64,000 nucleotides of DNA from Areca catechu (Eukaryota > Streptophyta > Magnoliopsida > Arecales > Arecaceae). Each line of letters starts with the position of its first letter. Positions within the stretch are counted from its first letter, which is position 1. Shown here one piece after another: positions 1 to 11,600 of this stretch. The position numbers and the translations under genes were made by a program. The notes beneath the pieces are model-generated. The model did no database searches. It worked only from the letters and a program-made list of their open reading frames with translations, and was not told the origin of the DNA. Where the stretch lies: positions 3,162,001 to 3,226,000 of the forward strand of contig JAHSVC010000034.1 in NCBI GenBank assembly GCA_021397845.1. Reading direction: 5' to 3'.

Positions 1-3000
1 AAGGGGGCATAAGAAGAAGAAAGGAAAGAGGGCCTCCGGACAGATGACCTGCTTTCATTGTGGCAAGCCGGGTCATTGGAAAAGGAACTGCAAGATTACC
101 TTGCAAGTATGAAGCCTGGTGCATCAGAGGCACCAAAAGGTATGAAAGAAGTTCATACTATTTTGTCATTGGATTCTTCCATTTCAAATACTTGGGTGTT
201 GGATACCGCCTGTGGTCATAACATCTGCAAATCATTGCAGGGACTTCAGGGGCTTAAAGTATTGAAGGAAGGTAACTTTGAGCTCTACGGTGCTGGAGGG
301 GACCCCATCCAAGCAGAAGCTGTAGGGACTTATATTTTGAAGTTACCTTCAGGGAAGATCTTGGAGCTAAGGAATTGTTACTATATGCCAAAAATCATTA
401 GAAATATCATATCTGTACCCTTGTTACTTAAACAAGGATATACTATGAATGTAATGAGCAGTGGCTGCTCAATTTCTTTATCTAATGAAATTATATGTTA
501 TGGCATATTCTGCAATGGTCTATTAACTCTTTCCACTAATGACAATTTTTCATGTTTCTAACAAACGGAAAAGAGATGATGTAAACAATACCTTACTTTG
601 GCATTGTCGACTTGGACATATTAGTGAGACTAGGATTAACAAGTTATACAAAGAAAATTTCTTTGATCCTTATGACTATGAGTCATTAGGAACTTGTGAA
701 TCATGTCTCATGGGTAAGATGACCAAGACTCCATTTAGTGGACATGGAGAAAGGACAAAAGAGTTATTGGAACTCATACACACAGATATGTGGGCCTATG
801 ACAACTCAAGCCTATGGTGGATACTCATACTTCATCACATTTACTGATGATTTTTCAAGGTATGGATTTGTGTATCTAATGAAACATAAGTCCGAGGCTT
901 TTGAAAATTTTTAGAGTATCAAAGTATGGTAGAGAAACAGACAGGAAAAAGTATAAAGATCCTCCGATCAGATAGAGGAGGTGAGTACTTATCCACTGAG
1001 TTTCTTGATCACCTTAAAGATAAGGGGATCATCTCTGAATGGACTCCTCCTTACACACCACAATTAAATGGTGTTGCTGAAAGGAGGAATCGTACTTTAT
1101 TGGATATGGTACGGTCCATGATGTGCTTCACGGAGTTACCTTTTTCTTTCTGGGGATATGCTTTGGAAACAGCAACTTATATCTTGAATAGAGTACCATC
1201 TAAAATTGTTTCTAGCACTCCATATGAATTATGGAGAGGTAAGAAGCCCAATCTTAAGTATATTAAGATGGGGATGTCCAGCCTATGTAAAAAGAAATTT
1301 TGGACATAAACTAGATGCTAGAGCAGACAAATGTCTATTTATGGGATATCCTAGAGATAGTATAGGATATCTGTTCTACCACCCTACTGAACAAAAGGTT
1401 TTGGTCAGTAGGCATGCCACTTTTATGGAAAAGGAATTCATCCTACAAAAGGGCACTGGTAGAAATATCGAACTTAATGAGATTCAACAAATAGACACTT
1501 CTCAGTCAAGTAACAACATAGTTAATATAGAACCTAAACACACTCCTATCCGTAGGTCTGATAGGATGCGACAGGCACCGAGAGGTATGGGTTCATAATA
1601 GAAAATAATGAAGCCCAAATCATTCAAAATGATGAGCCTCTAACCTATACGGAAGCAGTCATGAGTAGAGACTCAGACAGATGGCTTGAAGCCATGAGAT
1701 CCGAGATGGACTCCATGTATGTCAACCAAGTATGGTCTTTGGTTGATGCACCAGAGGGTATTAACCCTATTGGGTGTAAATGGGTCTATAAAAGGAAGAT
1801 TGGGGCAGATGGCCAAGTTGAAACTTATAAAGCCAGATTGGTGGCTAAGGGTTTCAAACAAAAGCAGGGAATAGATTATGATGAAACTTTTCCCCTGTTA
1901 GCCATGCTCAAATCTATTCGGATTATGCTTGCTATAGCAGCATATCATGATTATGAGATCTGACAAATGGATGTAAAAACTGCATTCCTCAATGGTTTCC
2001 TTGAGGAAGAGGTTTATATGTCACAGCCAGAAGGTTTTGTCTTGGAACTAAACCTAATCAGGTATGTAGGCTAAAGAAATCCATTTATGGATTAAAGCAA
2101 GCATCCAGGAGTTGGAACATCCGATTTGATAAAACAGTCAAAGAATTTGATTTTTTCAAAAATGAGGATGAACCTTGTGTATACAAGAAAACTAGTGGGA
2201 GTGCCATAGTTTTCTTAGTTCTATATGTTGATGATATACTTCTTATTGGGAATGATATCCCAATGCTACAATCAGTCAAAGTGTGGTTATCGAAACAGTT
2301 TCCATGAAAGACTTGGGAGAAGCATCCTATATACTGGGTATAAAGATCTATAGAGAAAGATCAAGAAGGATGCTAGGCTTGTCCCAGTCTAGGTACATTG
2401 ACCAGGTGCTAAAGAGATTTAGCATGGAGGAAAGTAAAAGAGGTTACTTACCTATTGGTCATGGCATACGTCTTTCTAAGAGGATGTCTCCTAAGACACC
2501 TGAAGAAAGAAGTAGAATGAATTCTATACCTTATGCTTCGGCTATAGGGTCGATTATGTATGCTATGTTATGTACCAGGCCTGATGTGGCATATGCCTTG
2601 GGTGTAGCCAGTAGATTTCAGGGATCCAGGAGAGGATCACTGGAAGGCTGTGAAAAATATTCTTAAGTACCTGAGAAGGACTAAGGATATTTTTCTTATA
2701 TACGGAGGATCTGATCTTAAACTAGAAGCCTATTCAGACTCTAGTTTTCAATCAGACCCAGATGATAGTAAATCCATTTCGGGGTATGTCTTTACCTTGA
2801 ATGGTGGAGCAGTAAGTTGGAAGAGCACTAAACAGCAGACTGTAGCTGACTCAACTACCGAGGCAGAGTACATAGCTGTCAGTGAAGCCGCCAAGGAAGC
2901 TGTCTGGATGAAGAAATTCATCACAGAGTTGGGAGTAGTTCCTGAGATTGAGAACCCGGTGCCACTCTATTGTGATAACACTGGAGCAGTTGCTCAAGCT

Positions 3001-3207
3001 AAGGAACCGAGAGCCCATCACAAGTCCAAGCACATTCTGAGACGCTTCCATCTTGTCCGAGAGATAATCGAAAGACAAGAAGTCTGCATCAATAGAGTAG
3101 ATACAAAGAACAACATAGCAGACCCGTTCACTAAGGCTCTACCACAGCGGGAGTTTGATCGCCACCTCGATTGTATGGGGTTAAAGAATAAGAGCGATTG
3201 GCTTTAG
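1..3207 (+). pseudogene. Angela-type copia gag-pol polyprotein, broken
   Basis: A gag zinc knuckle CX2CX4HX4C is intact at 50-91. The protease region follows, with WVLDTACG near 196-219; the catalytic Asp is present, but Ala stands where the family usually has Gly or Ser. The integrase HHCC zinc region lies at about 598-710, followed by core residues in HTDM (about 778), RSDRGGEY (about 967) and the Glu of NGVAERRNRT (about 1080). RT covers about 1780-2450 with YVDDILLIG near 2224. RNase H covers about 2700-3150 and ends at a stop at 3207. The frame changes near 545, 850, 905, 1290, 1600, 2040, 2280 and 2630, and a stop at about 1962 replaces a Trp codon before QMDVK. The function in the family is self-processing replication proteins; this copy cannot make one polyprotein as written. 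Confidence 0.9.
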
Positions 3208-3221
3208 TGCAAGTGGGAGAT
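3208..3221 (+). other. Polypurine tract of the Angela-type element
   Basis: The purine-rich run GTGCAAGTGGGAGAT lies just after the pol stop codon and directly before the 3' LTR. This is the usual plus-strand priming site of copia elements. Confidence 0.75.
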
Positions 3222-4559
3222 TGAAAGGATTATGCCCTATAAGCCATATCTGTATCTCCCAGACCATTGTAAATTGACAATTAATAAAGGCAATAATTTT
3301 TTCATCATTCGCTGTGTCATTATATGATGAACCCCATAGATTAGGGCTATGGTTGTAGGGCTATGATGAGATCATACCAGTGAGATCTAAGGCCTTAAAA
3401 CCCTAATCTAGAATATTCCTAGTCATAGGAACCCTGAGTTGGGGATCAGGGTTTCCGGTAAGACTGGCACATCCTATGTATGCTGAAAAGGGTGACTGCT
3501 CTCACAGTCATTTGTGTAGGACACTAATACAAGGATGTGGGTGCTCATTAGTGAATGAGTTCACTGAATAGATCCAGTTTGAGAACATCTAATGGAGTTT
3601 AGCTGCTTGTCAATAGATGTTCTCATAGTGGGAGTTGTACAAGTAGTCCTATGACCTGAGACTGCCATAATACCTTATGTACATGAACCCATGCTTTGGT
3701 TCAATCTCATCATGACACTGGGTCATGCACAAGGTTGACGCTGGGTGTGGTGAATTATATATGAAGGAAATGAGTAGGTCAACAAGGAATTGATCACTCC
3801 TAGTAGGAGGAGATTGCATCCAGCCAAATTAGGTCAGATGATGATTCAGGAAATCTTTGATCAAAGTACAGATATTAGAAATGATTTCTAATATCGAATT
3901 AATTGAATCATTAGTGTATGACTGAGCTGGGAATGAGTATAACTGGATTTGACATGATTCCATATCCATAGTTATATTCGGGATGCAAGATGATCGAAGG
4001 ATCGAATTGTACGGGAACTTTTCACTGAAGGGTAGTTTTGAAATTACACCAGAATTTCCATATCTTCCGGGTAGACATGACATGTTGCTAGACGTCAATC
4101 TTGTCTTGTGGGTTGATCAAATTAAATGGTTTAATTGGATCACTAATTAGGAGGAGTCCTAATTGACTGACTCGAGTTAGCTCGATTTGACCTAAATCGA
4201 TTAGAATGAGTTCTGATCAGATTAGGTCAACTTGCACTCGGATCCACTGCTGGCTAAGTATGGAACCAATGGGTCACACACTTAGGATAGATAATCAAGG
4301 TTTTAATTTGGAATTAAATCTCGTTTGCAGATGAACACACTAGCATGTGTTGCAAACCATGGCTTCTACTTGAATCGGATTCGAGTTAGGGTTCCGATTT
4401 GGTCTTTTTTAGATCCAAATTCATTCCGGTTTGAATCTAATTGAAGATTCAACACATTGGGCTAATAGTAGGCTAGCAATTGGGCTAACCTAAGAGGCTA
4501 AACCCCTTTCCCACATCGCCTAAGCCCTCCCCTTCTTTTCCACGCGCGCGCGCAAGGAG

Positions 4560-4585
4560 AAGAGTCCACGCGCGCGTGGACTCTT
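4560..4585. repeat. Perfect 26-bp palindrome in LTR U3
   Basis: The arm AAGAGTCCACGCG is followed directly by its exact reverse complement. It lies about 330 bp upstream of the TATA-like box of this LTR. Confidence 0.85.
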
Positions 4586-4651
4586 ACCAAGTCGCGTCTT
4601 TGCGTGAAAAGAAAGAAAAAAAGGGCGGTGGTGTTTTGAAGAGGCGTGGAA

Positions 4652-4677
4652 GAGAGTCCACCTAGGCGTGGACTCTC
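4652..4677. repeat. Second, imperfect copy of the GAGTCCAC inverted repeat
   Basis: The arms GAGAGTCCAC and GTGGACTCTC surround CTAGGC. The centre is about 92 bp from the centre of the palindrome at 4560-4585, and both have the same arm sequence. Confidence 0.8.
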
Positions 4678-4905
4678 AAAAAAAGAAAAAATACCGTGAA
4701 AAGAAAAGGAAAAAAAACACGAAGGGGCGCGACTCTTCTTTCTGCGCGCGCCCTTCTGTGTTTTTCACGATCCTTCTTCGCGTCTTCCCATCCCAAAGGC
4801 CGTGAGATTAATCCCAAGGGCCGTGAGATAAAGAGAGAAGACGTGAGAAGGGAGAGAGGGACGTGAGAGGATGATTGAAAGGTGAGAAGGCGCCTCTCTG
4901 TCGCC

Positions 4906-4912
4906 TATTTAA
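4906..4912 (+). promoter_or_regulatory. TATA-like box of the Angela-type LTR
   Basis: TATTTAA lies in a G+C-mixed U3 before a pyrimidine-rich leader. It is the most plausible core promoter of this LTR, judged by motif and position only. Confidence 0.5.
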
Positions 4913-6184
4913 GGAGAAGACTTCACCGTGAAAATTTATTCCAGATTTTCTACGGCGAAGCCATACTTCTTTTCCCTCTCCCTCTCCAGAAGACTGTTTC
5001 CCCTCTCTCTTTCTTCTTTGATTCCTTTACAGAGCCTAGGCTCTGTCGAATCTCAGAACGGAAGGAGAGTCAGAGAGAGAAACTCTCCGACGGTAAAGGA
5101 AGAAGGCGCCCCTCCTTCCTTTCTTTCTTACATTAAGACAATCTTGTCTTAATTCTCTTCTCCCTCCAAGACAAGCCTTGTCTCATTTTAGGACAAGGGC
5201 TTATTCTTAAGACCAGAGTGTCTTAAGGGCCAAAGTTGCTAAAAGACTAGGAGAAGGGTAAGAAAGAAGGTTTAGTCCCAGTTTGGCCAGAGGAGTCTTA
5301 GCCAATAGCCCATATATCAAGTTCTTGGGGTAGAACTTGATTGGAAGGAACTCAATTAAGGAGTCACTGTCTTGATTATCTGCCCGTGTGGATCACCATC
5401 GGAGGGCGGACAAGTGGACGCCTGGTGTGTTCAAAAGGCTACTCAATTTGGAGTTCATTTCTGCATCAGACTGGAAATAGCGATCTGAGGTTAGTATTTA
5501 AAGTATGTTAAATTTGGACATGCATGTAGTCACAGTTTTAATTGCTAATAAGGAGATTTTGGGATTAGGGTTCGGACCTGATTTCATAAAATTTTGAAAT
5601 CCACACTTCCGCACTGGTTCCCGAACCCCACACGGACTACAGGAATGGGCCTGTTTCGCTGAGGGTGAGCCGTCAGGGTACAACACAGCCGAATTATTTT
5701 CACGGGCTCACAATCCAGAACCCAAACTTGGTTTTATCCCAGGCTCACCAAAAACCCAATACAAAGTTAGTTTTGAACAAGATCACAAACCAACTTATAT
5801 TGGTTTTAAGGTTCACCAATAACCTATCAAACTCTAAGTTATAGCCCTTGCTATACTTGGAACAACTCAAAGATGAGTTAAAAGAAAAAGCAAAAAAAGC
5901 ACAATATGACAAACCGAAGTTGTCATGAGTGGTTGGATGCAGTTGCAGCACTTAGAGCCCTCTTGATGTACTTTGAATGCTCTTTAAGACTTCTTAATTT
6001 CCTCAATGAATGTCTCAAGATTCTGATAAGAGTGGAGAAGTCTTGAGTACTTGCTTTGAATGCTTTCTAGTGAGCTCTTTTTAATGTTCAGTGAAAGCTC
6101 TTTAATTTCTTATTCCTTTTTCATTCACTTCTCCAAAAGTGGTTCATATCACTTACAAATACTTCCTCCAACTGATTTCAAGTG

Positions 6185-6190
6185 TTTATA
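6185..6190 (-). promoter_or_regulatory. TATA-like box of the minus-strand SIRE-type LTR
   Basis: On the minus strand this reads CTATAAACAC. It lies 102 bp downstream of the nearest dyad motif of the array (6292), and the copy near 48309 shows the same distance. Confidence 0.5.
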
Positions 6191-6291
6191 GCCGTTGTAG
6201 ATCGTTGGGATTCGAAATATGATCATGGAGATCATTATGGATTCAAAATAAGAGTTCTGGAACTAGCCGTTACTAACCTGAAACTGTCACT

Positions 6292-6715
6292 CGAGTCGGC
6301 TCGGATAGCTCGAGTCGGCTCGGATCCTTAGGTAGGTCAAAACTTCACTCTGGTCGAGTCAGCTCTTTTGCTTCGAGTCGGCTCGGATTCTCAGTTAGGT
6401 CAAAATGACACTTGGTCAAGTCAGCTTTTCTGCTTCGAGTCGGCTCGCCTAGCTAGTTCTTCAGAACTGAAATTTTCAGCACTCTGGAAGAGTCGACTCT
6501 TAAATACTCGAGTCGGCTCGGTTGTCAGTCTGAGAAAATCTTCATTCTGGACGAGTCGGTTCGGATACCCTCGAGTCGGCTCGATTCTCAGAACTTCAGA
6601 ATTGAACTTTACCCGAGTCGGCTCTTCTAACTCGAGTCGGCTCGAATGTCTGCATGCCAGAAAACTTCTTGCCATGCCAAACTTCGAGTCAGCTCGCCAG
6701 ACTCGAGTCGGCTCT
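6292..6715. repeat. Array of 14 CGAGTCGGCTCG dyad motifs in seven doublets
   Basis: Near-palindromic CGAGTCGGCTCG and variants start at 6292/6311, 6355/6374, 6417/6436, 6489/6509, 6552/6572, 6614/6633 and 6685/6704. Spacing inside a doublet is always 19-20 bp. Doublets start 63, 62, 72, 63, 62 and 71 bp apart, giving a higher-order step of 196-197 bp (6292 to 6489, 6355 to 6552, 6417 to 6614, 6489 to 6685). The sequences between motifs are not the same. The array is in U3 of the minus-strand LTR. Confidence 0.85.
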
Positions 6716-7053
6716 TGAGACTTAAGTCCTCATTTGTTCAATTTTTTCAGACTTTTTTCAGTGACTTCAAAATAGCTCAAAAACTTTCCAACTCCTTCAA
6801 ATACTAATCTTGAGAAATTAATTATAAAAATTACATAGAAGTGGCCCTTTTTATGAATGCATGATTGATTTTTCTATGGGCTCTTCTTTACATAGTATTT
6901 CAACAAAAATTAACTTGACTTCTACAATGTTGTAAGGAGGAAGGTTGTTTAATGAAAACATCCTATAAAAACTTTGAGAACACTAGAAAAATATTCAGTA
7001 ATTAAATGCATGCTCCAATGTTTGCTTATGTCAAAATCATTCAGGGGTTAACA

Positions 7054-8006
7054 TTATCCCATTCTAGTTTCAGGTCTCATGTACTTTCTTCAAGACATCT
7101 TAAATATGATTTTCCTTTTCTTCATGTGGAACTAAATTTAATATTCATTGCACCACCTTGGGTTGTTACCTCAAATAATCACATATGAATTAGCAGCTAT
7201 ATTATTTCCATTTGTTTGAATGTTGCATATGATCCCATTCTCATTTAAAATTTGCTTATTTTTGAACTTTATTGATAACTTCTCTATTTGGGTAGCAGTG
7301 CTTTGTACTTTGGATTGTTCGTATTCATAAAGTCCCATTCTCGTTATATGCATGAAGCTTTGGACATTATTCTACCAGCAAAAAAATAAAAATAAAACAA
7401 ATATCTAGCTTTTATAAAATATAAAATATTATATTCATTACAAGTTACGAAGGTCATCATATGATTATTTGCATATCTAGTCTATAAAAAACCCAACATA
7501 TGTACCTTACCCATAATCCTTTACCAAAAAACAAGCATAAGCCATAGATTGATATTGATGCTTTTTGACATCAAGGCATGGGTAATATCTTGGCCCAGTT
7601 AACTTCTCGCTCTAGCTAAGCGAATAGGAAGACAAGTTACAGTATATGCAAGGATATCAATGCAAGAACAAAGAAGAAATATACATAACTTGGTTCATTT
7701 TTTCATTTTCTTAGCTATATTTTTGATTCCATTCTCCTAATCTTTACTAATAAATTTATAATAACTTATCTCTCATGATTACCGATTAGGAGATCATATT
7801 AAGCAAAGTACTCCCGTGCACTACTTTACTAATTATCTGTACTACTTTAATTTATAATTAAAATAGTTTTAAAATTAAATATGGGAAACTAATTTATTTA
7901 TTAAGCCTGAATTATATTCTAAATTTGTATTTCACACATTGGCCGGGATTTAAACGGTTTTAAACTTGATTCCTCGTGCACGCGCCCACCGAACCCACGT
8001 AATAAT
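7054..8006. other. A+T-rich stretch without recognisable genes
   Basis: I see no gene, RNA or element end here. It separates the SIRE-type LTR from the SURF1 leader region. Confidence 0.6.
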
Positions 8007-8687
8007 ATGCTAACACAAAACCCCACCCATTGTTTAAGCTTCCCCGTGCGGCGCCGCTCCGGCCCTCCTACCAGATTGAGACTCCACGGCAAAACAGAGA
8101 CCCTAGCACGTACGAGCTTCCCGCCGCTCCAAGCCTCCCGCCCGATTAAGACTCCTGAGGACCAAAAAAAAAACAGAGGAAATCGGGGGAAAACATAAGA
8201 AGAAAAATCCAGGAAAACAAAGCAAAGATGCGAAAAATTAAAAGGTAAGACCTTTTCCTAATCCCCCCCCCACCCCCTCTTTGCTTCCTTTTCTTTTCAT
8301 TTCATTCTCATTTTCGGAGAGCTGTGGGGAGGGAGATCGGAGGGGTTTCGCAGGTTCCAGTTGGGGTTTTTTCTTAATCATATGGGATTTTGTGAGATTG
8401 TTGCGTGTGAGTTAAGTTCCATGGGCTTTTGAGATGGTAGACGCATGATACCTGAACTGTCATGTGGATGGGTGAACAGAGGCCTCGGAGAGACAAGGAC
8501 TCGAGGACGGGTAATCGGAGGGTATTCCGCGGGTCTACCGATTTTTAATTGGGACGGGTTTGGGATTTCTGGTTTATTTTGTAATCGGGTTCGGGTAGGA
8601 AGATTCTAAACGAGCAGGGCAAATTTTGCGGGTACCCAACCCGTTGCCGTCCCTGAGAAATTCCATTCATCCCGGTAAGCTCTACCC
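8007..8687 (+). promoter_or_regulatory. Putative promoter and 5' leader region of SURF1
   Basis: G+C rises here against the A+T-rich flank. There are C-runs (8264-8278) and purine-rich stretches, and a GGTAAGACC donor-like site near 8240, which could mark a leader intron. No convincing TATA box is visible. A short open frame from 8007 does not resemble a known protein and is best read as leader. The assignment rests on position before the SURF1 start codon. Confidence 0.35.
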
Positions 8688-11600
8688 ATGGCGGCCTCCC
8701 TCTCCAAAACCCTAAGATTTCACCGGCTTCTCCTCTCCATACCCCGAAACTCGGCACCAGCTCTCTTTCTCTCCACCTTCTCAGCCTCTGACGCAACTCT
8801 CCGACCACCTCCACCACCACCATCATTCGCATCCGTAGCAGGTCCATCCGAATCCCAAGCTCCAGGTTCGCCCTTCTTCTACCTCTCTCTCTCTGTCTCG
8901 ATCTCCCTCGCCATTTTCTATTTAAATCCATGTCTCCTTTATGCTTCTCAAATGGCCGTCTCTTCGTGATCCAGAGAAAGAAAGAGGAAGATGGTCCAAA
9001 TTGCTGCTCTTCCTTCCCGGTGCCATCACTTTTGGCCTTGGAACCTGGCAAATTTTCCGAAGACAGGAGAAGGTTACATTCTTTGTGTTTTATTAGATTA
9101 GTTTGTTATGAATTATAAAAACACACTCGTTTTGAGGCTCTGATTTGTCTATTTATACATTGCTATCATGGTGTTTATTTGTTATTTGTGGCAGATAGAG
9201 ATGTTGGAATACAGGAGGAAAAGATTGGAGATGGAGCCATAATGTGGAATGAGATGCATTCTTTGAATCATGACCTGTCTTCTTTGGAATTCAGAAGGGT
9301 TATTTGTGACGGTTATTTTGACGAGACCAAGTCAATTTATGTTGGCCTCGTTCTCGAAGCATATCGTATGTGAGAATGGATATTATGTCATCACCCTTTG
9401 ATTCCAAGGGCAACCGATCCTGGCAGGTAAATCATCTTACTTTCTACCTTTTTTTTTTTTTTTTTTTGAAATTTTAAGAAAAACTGATTTCACTCTATTC
9501 TGTTTATCAAGCCAAATGTTTTTTAGATTGTATTTCAGTTTGAGGTATGCTTATAGTATTTAATGTTTTATAGATTTTAACAAAACTATGATTTTTGTAA
9601 TGGATGACAGATTACCCTTGTTAAGGTCAACTATGTATAATTAGTTTTTAGGAAACATAAGTTGTTGCCTTTACATTCCACCATCTTGTTAGTGTTGTCA
9701 TTGTCCATGTAATTTGCATACCACCACTTTTGTTCCTTTTCCATGATGTCTTTGTGACAACTATAATGTATTTAGGAAACTTTTGTTAAGAAAAAATGTG
9801 AGATATATAAACATCAGGTATTGTACAAACATTTCTTGATTTCATGGAACGAAGAAAAGTTCCTTTTATTATCTCTGCACATGTATTAGCAACAATCATA
9901 TCCAACTCTTTAGTTTACGACTGCCTTCCAAGCACTGAGAATTTATATTGAAGTTCGTGGCAGTTACACGTTCCATTTTTCAATAGTGATTATCTTTAAA
10001 TGTTTAACACTCCAATGTTTCCTAATCCTGTCCAAGCCTTTGTAGCTATTTGCTCATAATATCTTGACTTTTGTTGAGTGACTGAAACTGCAAAAACCAT
10101 TTTTTATATCAGACTTGTAAAGTCTTTCTATTTGATGTGGACAGGGTTCCTCCCTTGTGTATTGCCTTTCATCATGACTTTCTTTTATCATCTTTGTAAC
10201 ATGTCCCAATGACCATCATGTCTTTACTCAACTTTTGAGAATGCTATATTGATGCAGTAGCATGGTCCCAACATCCATGGCCTAACAAGGATTATCCGTA
10301 ACAACCTAACACAAAGATGAATCTGTCATCAATATGGTTGAGATTGAGATCAAGCCATAAATCACCATTGCCAGATTAGATTGGATCATAGATTGTAAGA
10401 TTTTTTCTGATTTATTTTATAACTTTTTAATATGAACCCAATGTGAATTGAAGTATGAATCAACTATAAAGTAATGTATGGAAAATAGAAAGCCATACGT
10501 AATATAACTCTAATTTTCACCAATATAGGCCCATATATAGCATGTCTAATTAACCAATATTTTATTGGTTATTCAATAAAATTATACATCATCTACCAAT
10601 TTAACTGGTCCTTTTAGGTAATCTTTTTTAGGAAAAGACATAGACAAATCTTTAACATATGGCTGTAAGAAAGGCAAATATCTGCGACTGTTTTTTTAAT
10701 TCCATGAACCCCAGTAAAATACTTGCTAAATTTTACTTCTCAGCACTTTTTGCTAAGTAATTTAAAAGCCATGTAGTCACATATATTGTAGAAATTGGAT
10801 CTACCAATATTTAATAAGTAATTAGTGTAATCAAGAGGGATTTGTGATCAAAAGGAATGTATAATCCAAAGTGGAGCTAAATCTTGTGATCCTATATTGA
10901 TCCTGATCCAAGGATAGGATCCATTGCTTAGGCCCATTTTGTTCCAGATCATAAAATCCAAATTGTGAATCTTATGGTTTTAACAACAATTTTTATCATC
11001 TCCAAGCCAATGCAGCCTTTTGCTCGTATTATCTTTGCAGCCTTCTTCATCTCAAGTGACTAGTTTGGCTATTGATTTATTGACAGCGTCGAATTTTTTT
11101 TTGAGTTAATTCTTTTTGAAGGTAAAAAGTATGCTCTAAGAGAGAACTTAAACTCATTTATAGCATTTTCCCTTAACCAATTGATGCCGGAATATTTTAT
11201 GCTTTGAGGAACCTTTAATAATTTAAATCACATAATAGAAAAAATATTAAGTTAAACTAAAGTAATTAAATCAAAGATTTCGTTACTGCATAAGTTAACT
11301 AGCTAACAACCTTTCTATTTATCAATTTTTTTTTTTTCTTTTGATGTGCTATCTATGAACCATTATGACTCTCTCTTTGTATAAATGAAAACATATAATT
11401 CCATTGATTTTTAAAATTTTTCTAAACAAGCTCATGCATAGCCATGGCAACCTTGACAATATATGCAGCAAGGTGTTTGCAAAACCAATTAAGTCTAATT
11501 ATTTAGTGTGTAGTGGTTGGTTTAAACTTTAAAGTCTTTGAAACTAGGTTTCTGTTGAAGGACTTGAGGTTCAAGATGGTTAAGATATAGTCTAGGATGC

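Larger units (their letters stand above)
1..5685 (+). mobile_element. Ty1/copia retrotransposon, Angela/BARE type (3' part)
   Basis: The window opens inside gag, so the 5' LTR and the gag N-terminus lie upstream. The order seen is gag zinc knuckle, protease, integrase, reverse transcriptase, RNase H, purine-rich tract and 3' LTR, which is the Ty1/copia order. The LTR start (GGATTATGCCCTATAAG) resembles the start of BARE/RIRE1-type LTRs as I remember them, hence the Angela assignment. The sequence after 5685 matches a SIRE-type LTR on the opposite strand, so the element appears inserted in that LTR. The target duplication cannot be checked because the left end is outside the window. Confidence 0.85.
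3222..5685 (+). repeat. 3' LTR of the Angela-type element
   Basis: It starts TGAAAGGATTATGCCC after the purine tract. The likely end is GGTACAACA at 5685, because homology to the SIRE-type LTR resumes straight after it. A second candidate end (CCCCACA at 5632) exists, so the right edge is uncertain by about 50 bp. The LTR has a long non-coding U3, inverted repeats at 4560-4677 and a TATA-like box at 4906. No second LTR copy is in the window for comparison. Confidence 0.7.
5686..7053 (-). repeat. SIRE-type LTR, minus strand, interrupted by the Angela-type element
   Basis: The stretch from about 5690 to 7000 is clearly alike to 47850-49100 (shared GGGCTCACAATCC, TTATCCCAGGCTCACC and the CGAGTCGGCTCG array). 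Its right end (AAAATCATTCAGGGGTTAACA, ending 7053) resembles the reverse complement of the first bases of the SIRE LTR at 55915. The left end (the 3' end of this LTR) is missing because the Angela-type element lies there. It could be a solo LTR or an end of a larger element; no SIRE coding sequence adjoins it here. Confidence 0.75.

Noticed and set aside
6368..6718. Open frames on both strands across the CGAGTCGGCTCG array
   Set aside because: Ser/Arg/Val-rich peptides follow from the repeated motif; no gene features.
8545..9051. 168-codon minus-strand frame over SURF1 exon 1
   Set aside because: It is a shadow of the coding strand and its leader; no similarity to a known protein.
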